This document shows, one piece after another, positions 61,013-64,000 of a stretch of 64,000 nt of DNA (position 1 is its first letter; each line of letters opens with the position of its first letter). The translations under genes and the position numbers were made by a program. The notes beneath the pieces were generated by a model. It ran no database searches. It was given only the letters and a program-made list of their open reading frames with translations, and had not been told where the DNA came from. The DNA lies in NCBI RefSeq assembly GCF_902832845.1, contig NZ_CADFDB010000001.1, positions 1,054,001 through 1,118,000 on the forward strand. Reading direction: 5' to 3'. Origin of the DNA: Burkholderia metallica (lineage in GTDB: Bacteria > Pseudomonadota > Gammaproteobacteria > Burkholderiales > Burkholderiaceae).

Positions 61013-62197
61013 ATGAACGCGCCGACGTTCGCCGACTGGGCACTCGTGTTCCTGCAAGCGCTGTATCGCACGCAGATCGCGCTCGCGCACGGGCTGCATG
61101 CGCTCGGCCTGACGGGCGATGCCGACGGTCAGCCCGCGTGGCCGTGGGCGCGCCGCGTCGCGCTCGAAACGCTGCGGATCGACGCGGGCCTCACGCGGCA
61201 ACTCGCGTTCGCCGCCGCGGCGACGGCGCTGGCCGTCGCGCTCGCGTCCGTCGCGTTCGCTTCGCGCAAATGGCGTATCGCGTCGGCGCTCGCTGCGCTG
61301 GCCGCCTGCTGGTTCGCGCCGTGGCCGCCGGCCGCGCTGTGGCTCGCACCCGCCGTGCCAACGAGTTTCCAGCGCGATCCCGCGCCGTTTTCCGTCTCGA
61401 ACGTAATGCGCGGCGCACACCTGTATGCGCAGCACTGCGCGGCCTGCCACGGGACGGACGGCCGCGGCGAAGGGCCGCTCGCGGCCACGCTCGCGCACTG
61501 GCCGCCGACCTTCGCCAGCGCGCTGCTCGCCCGGCGTCTCGACGGCGAACTGTTCTGGCGCGTGCGTCACGGCATGCACGACGAACGCGGCGCGCCGACG
61601 ATGCCCGGCTTCGCCGCGACGCTCGGGCCGCAGGACACCTGGGCCGTGCTCGACTACCTGAAAGCGCTCGCGGCGGGCAGCGGCGCGCAGGCGGAAGGCG
61701 CGTGGCCCGTGCCCATCCCGCTGCCGGCGCTCGACGTACGTTGCGGCGCCGCCGCGCCGCAGCCGCTCGAGCGCTGGCGCGCAGGCCAGCGCGTGCGCAT
61801 CGTCGCGCTCACGCCGGGCGCGACGCCGCCGCCGGAAGACGCACGCTGGCAAACCCTGCTCGTCACGGCACACGGCGCGCCCGTGCCGCCGGCGGCCGGC
61901 ACGACGCGCGCCGATTGCGTCGCCGCGACGCCCGATGCGTGGCGCGCGTTCGCGACGATCGCCGGCGTGGCGCCCGACGCGCTCGGCGGCACGCAGCTGC
62001 TCGCCGATCGTCGCGGCTGGCTGCGGGCGCGTGCGTTGCCGGGCAACGCCGGCTGGTCGGATGCCGACCTGCTGTGCCGCGCGGACGGCCGCGCACGACC
62101 CGCCGGACCGGCCGCGAGCGGCGATCCGCTGACCGCGCTGCTGCTGCGCGTCGACTCGGAGCCCGTGCGCGACGTCCAGGCCGGGCTGCCGCACTGA
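61013..62197 (+). CDS. Membrane-anchored cytochrome c, monohaem
   Basis: A 394-residue protein. Two hydrophobic segments (about residues 63-83 and 88-112) precede a periplasmic class I cytochrome c domain with haem motif C142-A-A-C145-H146 and the likely axial ligand Met197 in APTMPGF. An unassigned C-terminal domain (about 240-394) follows, with ARWQTLLVTAHGAPVPPAAG. No cognate oxidase subunit is next to it. Cytochromes are not part of known sulfonate importers, so it may accept electrons from a periplasmic sulfite or sulfur-compound dehydrogenase encoded elsewhere. Confidence 0.9.
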   Translation: MNAPTFADWALVFLQALYRTQIALAHGLHALGLTGDADGQPAWPWARRVALETLRIDAGLTRQLAFAAAATALAVALASVAFASRKWRIASALAALAACWFAPWPPAALWLAPAVPTSFQRDPAPFSVSNVMRGAHLYAQHCAACHGTDGRGEGPLAATLAHWPPTFASALLARRLDGELFWRVRHGMHDERGAPTMPGFAATLGPQDTWAVLDYLKALAAGSGAQAEGAWPVPIPLPALDVRCGAAAPQPLERWRAGQRVRIVALTPGATPPPEDARWQTLLVTAHGAPVPPAAGTTRADCVAATPDAWRAFATIAGVAPDALGGTQLLADRRGWLRARALPGNAGWSDADLLCRADGRARPAGPAASGDPLTALLLRVDSEPVRDVQAGLPH

Positions 62198-62233
62198 ATG
62201 CATGCTGAACCTCTCTTCTCACCGACTTTCACG

Positions 62234-63187
62234 ATGAATCCGACCCGACGCCACTTCCTCGCACAAGCGAGCGCCCTTGCCACGATCGCCACGGCCCCGG
62301 CCGCGCTGCGCGCACAGACGGGCACGCGGCCGCTGCTGCGCGCCGGCGACCAGAAAGGCGGGCTGCGCGCGCTGCTCGAAGCGGCCGGCGAACTGAACGG
62401 CCTGACGTACGACATCGCGTGGACCGAATTCCCGGCCGCCGCGCCGCTCGCCGAAGCGCTGAACGCGGCCGCCGTCGACTGCGGGCCGATCGGCGACGCG
62501 CCGGTGATCTTCGCGCTCGCGTCGGGCGCCCGCATCAAGGTGATCGGCGCGAACCGATCCGACCCGTACGGCACCGCGGTGCTCGTGCGGCCCGATGCGC
62601 CGCTGAAAGGCCCGGCGGACCTGAAAGGCAAGCGCATCGGTACCACGCGCGGCTCGATCGGCCATTTCGTCACGCTGAAGGCGCTCGATGCGGCCGGCCT
62701 GCCGCCCGACGCGGTATCGTTCCGCTTCCTGCCGCCGGCCGACACGATGCTTGCGCTCGCAACCGGTTCGATCGATGCGTGGGCGACGTGGGAGCCCTAT
62801 ACCGCGCTCGCGGAAACCGGCGGCCGCGCGCGCGTGCTCGTCAACGGCCGCGGGCTGTGGTCGGGCCTCAGCTACCTCGCGGCGACCGACGCGGCGATCG
62901 TGTCGAAGCGCGACGTGCTGCACGATTTCCTGCGGCGCGTCGTGCGCGCGCAGGCGTGGTCGTACCGGCACGTCGACGCGTATTCCGCCACACTCGCCCG
63001 CATCATCGGCATTCCTCCGGCGGCCGCGAAGCTGCAATTCGAACGCCGCAACACACGCTGGCTGCCGATCGATGCGACGATCGTCGCCGAGCAGCAGCGC
63101 ACGGCCGATTTCTACCTGAAGGCGGGCCTGCTGCGCCAGCCGCTCGCCGTGCGCGCGACGTTCGACGCGGGCTTCCCGCTCGCGTGA
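62234..63187 (+). CDS. Second ABC substrate-binding protein (SsuA type)
   Basis: A 317-residue periplasmic binding protein with a Tat-type signal TRRHFLAQA and cleavage near ALRAQ. The mature part has VDCGPIGDAPVIFALASGA, PADLKGKRIGTTRGSIGHF and the SsuA landmark TGSIDAWATWEPYTALAE. It is more SsuA-like than the first binding protein and is the last gene of the operon. It could widen the substrate range of the single permease-ATPase set. Confidence 0.92.
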   Translation: MNPTRRHFLAQASALATIATAPAALRAQTGTRPLLRAGDQKGGLRALLEAAGELNGLTYDIAWTEFPAAAPLAEALNAAAVDCGPIGDAPVIFALASGARIKVIGANRSDPYGTAVLVRPDAPLKGPADLKGKRIGTTRGSIGHFVTLKALDAAGLPPDAVSFRFLPPADTMLALATGSIDAWATWEPYTALAETGGRARVLVNGRGLWSGLSYLAATDAAIVSKRDVLHDFLRRVVRAQAWSYRHVDAYSATLARIIGIPPAAAKLQFERRNTRWLPIDATIVAEQQRTADFYLKAGLLRQPLAVRATFDAGFPLA

Positions 63188-63275
63188 CCGGCCGCGCGGC
63201 GGCACGCAGCCGCCCGAACGGTTGCGGCGCGATCTGGCACAATCGCGATCTCGTCATCCGCCTTCAGCCAGCGTC

Positions 63276-64000
63276 ATGCCAGCCATCGCCGAACTCTTCG
63301 TCTACCCGATCAAATCCTGTGCCGGCATCGCGCTGTCGCGCGCGCAACTGCTCGAAACGGGCCTCGCGTACGACCGCCACTGGCTGATCACCGACCCCGC
63401 CGGGCAGATGATCACGCAGCGCACGCACCCGCGCCTCGCGCTGATCCGCACCGCGCTCGACAGCGAGGCGCTCGTGCTGAACGCGCCGGGCATGCGCGAA
63501 CTCCGCACGCCGCTCGACGGCGACGTATCGCCCGCCACGCCGAAAATGGCCGCGACCGTGTGGCGCGACACCGTCGACGCGATCGACACGGGCACAGAAA
63601 CAGCCGCATGGCTCACCGAATTCCTCGGCACGCCCACGAAGCTCGCGCGCTTCGCGGCCGACGCGCGCCGCGGCTGCAACCGCAAATGGACCGGCGACGT
63701 CGATACGCACACGCAGTTCGCCGACGGCTACCCGCTGCTCGTGATCGGCCAGTCGTCGCTCGACGACCTGAACGCACGGCTCGCCGCGAAAGGCGCACCG
63801 GCGATTCCGATGAACCGCTTCCGTCCTAACATCGTCGTGTCGGATCTCGACGCGTACGAAGAGGATTTCGTCGAACATTTCGACGCGGAAGGTGCGACGC
63901 CCGTGCGGCTGCGCCTCGTGAAGCCGTGCACGCGCTGCCCGATGCCGACGATCGATCAAGTCACCGGCGCGCCCGATCCCGCGTGGCCGCATGAACCGAC
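63276..64000 (+). CDS. MOSC-domain protein, YcbX-like (3' end outside window)
   Basis: The first 241 codons are present; the frame runs off the right edge. The N-terminal MOSC beta-barrel (ELFVYPIKSCAGIALSRAQL, DRHWLITDPAGQMITQR) is followed by the MOSC core with GCNRKWTGDV and LVIGQSSLDDLNARL. The conserved Cys expected to bind molybdopterin is in KPCTRCPMPTID. YcbX-type proteins reduce N-hydroxylated bases and related compounds. It lies 88 bases after the binding protein and need not belong to that operon. Confidence 0.9.
   Translation, partial: MPAIAELFVYPIKSCAGIALSRAQLLETGLAYDRHWLITDPAGQMITQRTHPRLALIRTALDSEALVLNAPGMRELRTPLDGDVSPATPKMAATVWRDTVDAIDTGTETAAWLTEFLGTPTKLARFAADARRGCNRKWTGDVDTHTQFADGYPLLVIGQSSLDDLNARLAAKGAPAIPMNRFRPNIVVSDLDAYEEDFVEHFDAEGATPVRLRLVKPCTRCPMPTIDQVTGAPDPAWPHEP

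Noticed and set aside
1-64000. Mobile elements, prophage, CRISPR or tRNA-borne island borders
   Set aside because: I saw no transposase, integrase, repeat-spacer array, tRNA gene or long direct repeats, and composition is even apart from the 47.9-48.3 kb patch.

Overview
The window is GC-rich, gene-dense DNA typical of Burkholderia, most probably a Burkholderia cepacia complex secondary chromosome. This is inferred from the codon bias, the Burkholderia-type porin, the many LysR/AraC/TetR/LacI regulators and the accessory catabolic and efflux content. I see no tRNA, rRNA, CRISPR array, insertion sequence, phage gene or replication origin. Genes were read directly; functions come from family knowledge and are not tested here.

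Layout. 0-8 kb: a GAF-PAS-PAS-GGDEF signalling protein; two tandem paralogous MFS transporters; a metallo-beta-lactamase-fold protein with a degraded metal motif; and, divergent from it, an unusual regulator made of two fused IclR units, with a perfect inverted repeat in the shared promoter region. 8-12 kb: a 47-codon gene behind a strong promoter ending in a palindrome, an Lrp regulator and LysE exporter pair, a potassium channel protein, and a YqaA-type membrane protein that looks leaderless. 12-16.7 kb: a chemoreceptor, and an acyl-CoA ligase divergent from a Crp/Fnr regulator. 16.9-25 kb: a five-gene RND efflux operon carrying its own two-component system. 25-31.3 kb: LysE, AraC and SDR genes, a small lipoprotein, an AI-2E family permease, and an old-yellow-enzyme plus DJ-1/PfpI pair preceded by two TetR-like operators without a local TetR gene. 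31.7-36.3 kb: a LacI regulator divergent from a levansucrase-levanase pair, with twin operators and a terminator-like hairpin between the two enzymes. 36.4-41 kb: LysR plus SDR, and MocR plus AhpD-like plus periplasmic cupin genes. 41.1-46.5 kb: a TetR-controlled tripartite ABC export operon. 46.6-51 kb: a porin, a solitary squalene/phytoene synthase with an attenuator-like leader, and a secreted GlpQ-like phosphodiesterase.

51-63.2 kb reads as an organosulfur region: a four-domain rhodanese, a thiol dioxygenase, a LysR regulator, an SfnB-like flavin monooxygenase, and divergently from it an operon encoding an SsuD-like monooxygenase, a class II aldolase, a TauT/SsuA-type ABC importer, a membrane-anchored cytochrome c and a second binding protein. 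I regard this as the best candidate for an undescribed pathway: an importer with two binding proteins, two oxygenases to cut C-S bonds, an aldolase for the carbon fragment and a c-type cytochrome for electron transfer. A MOSC-domain gene runs off the right end.
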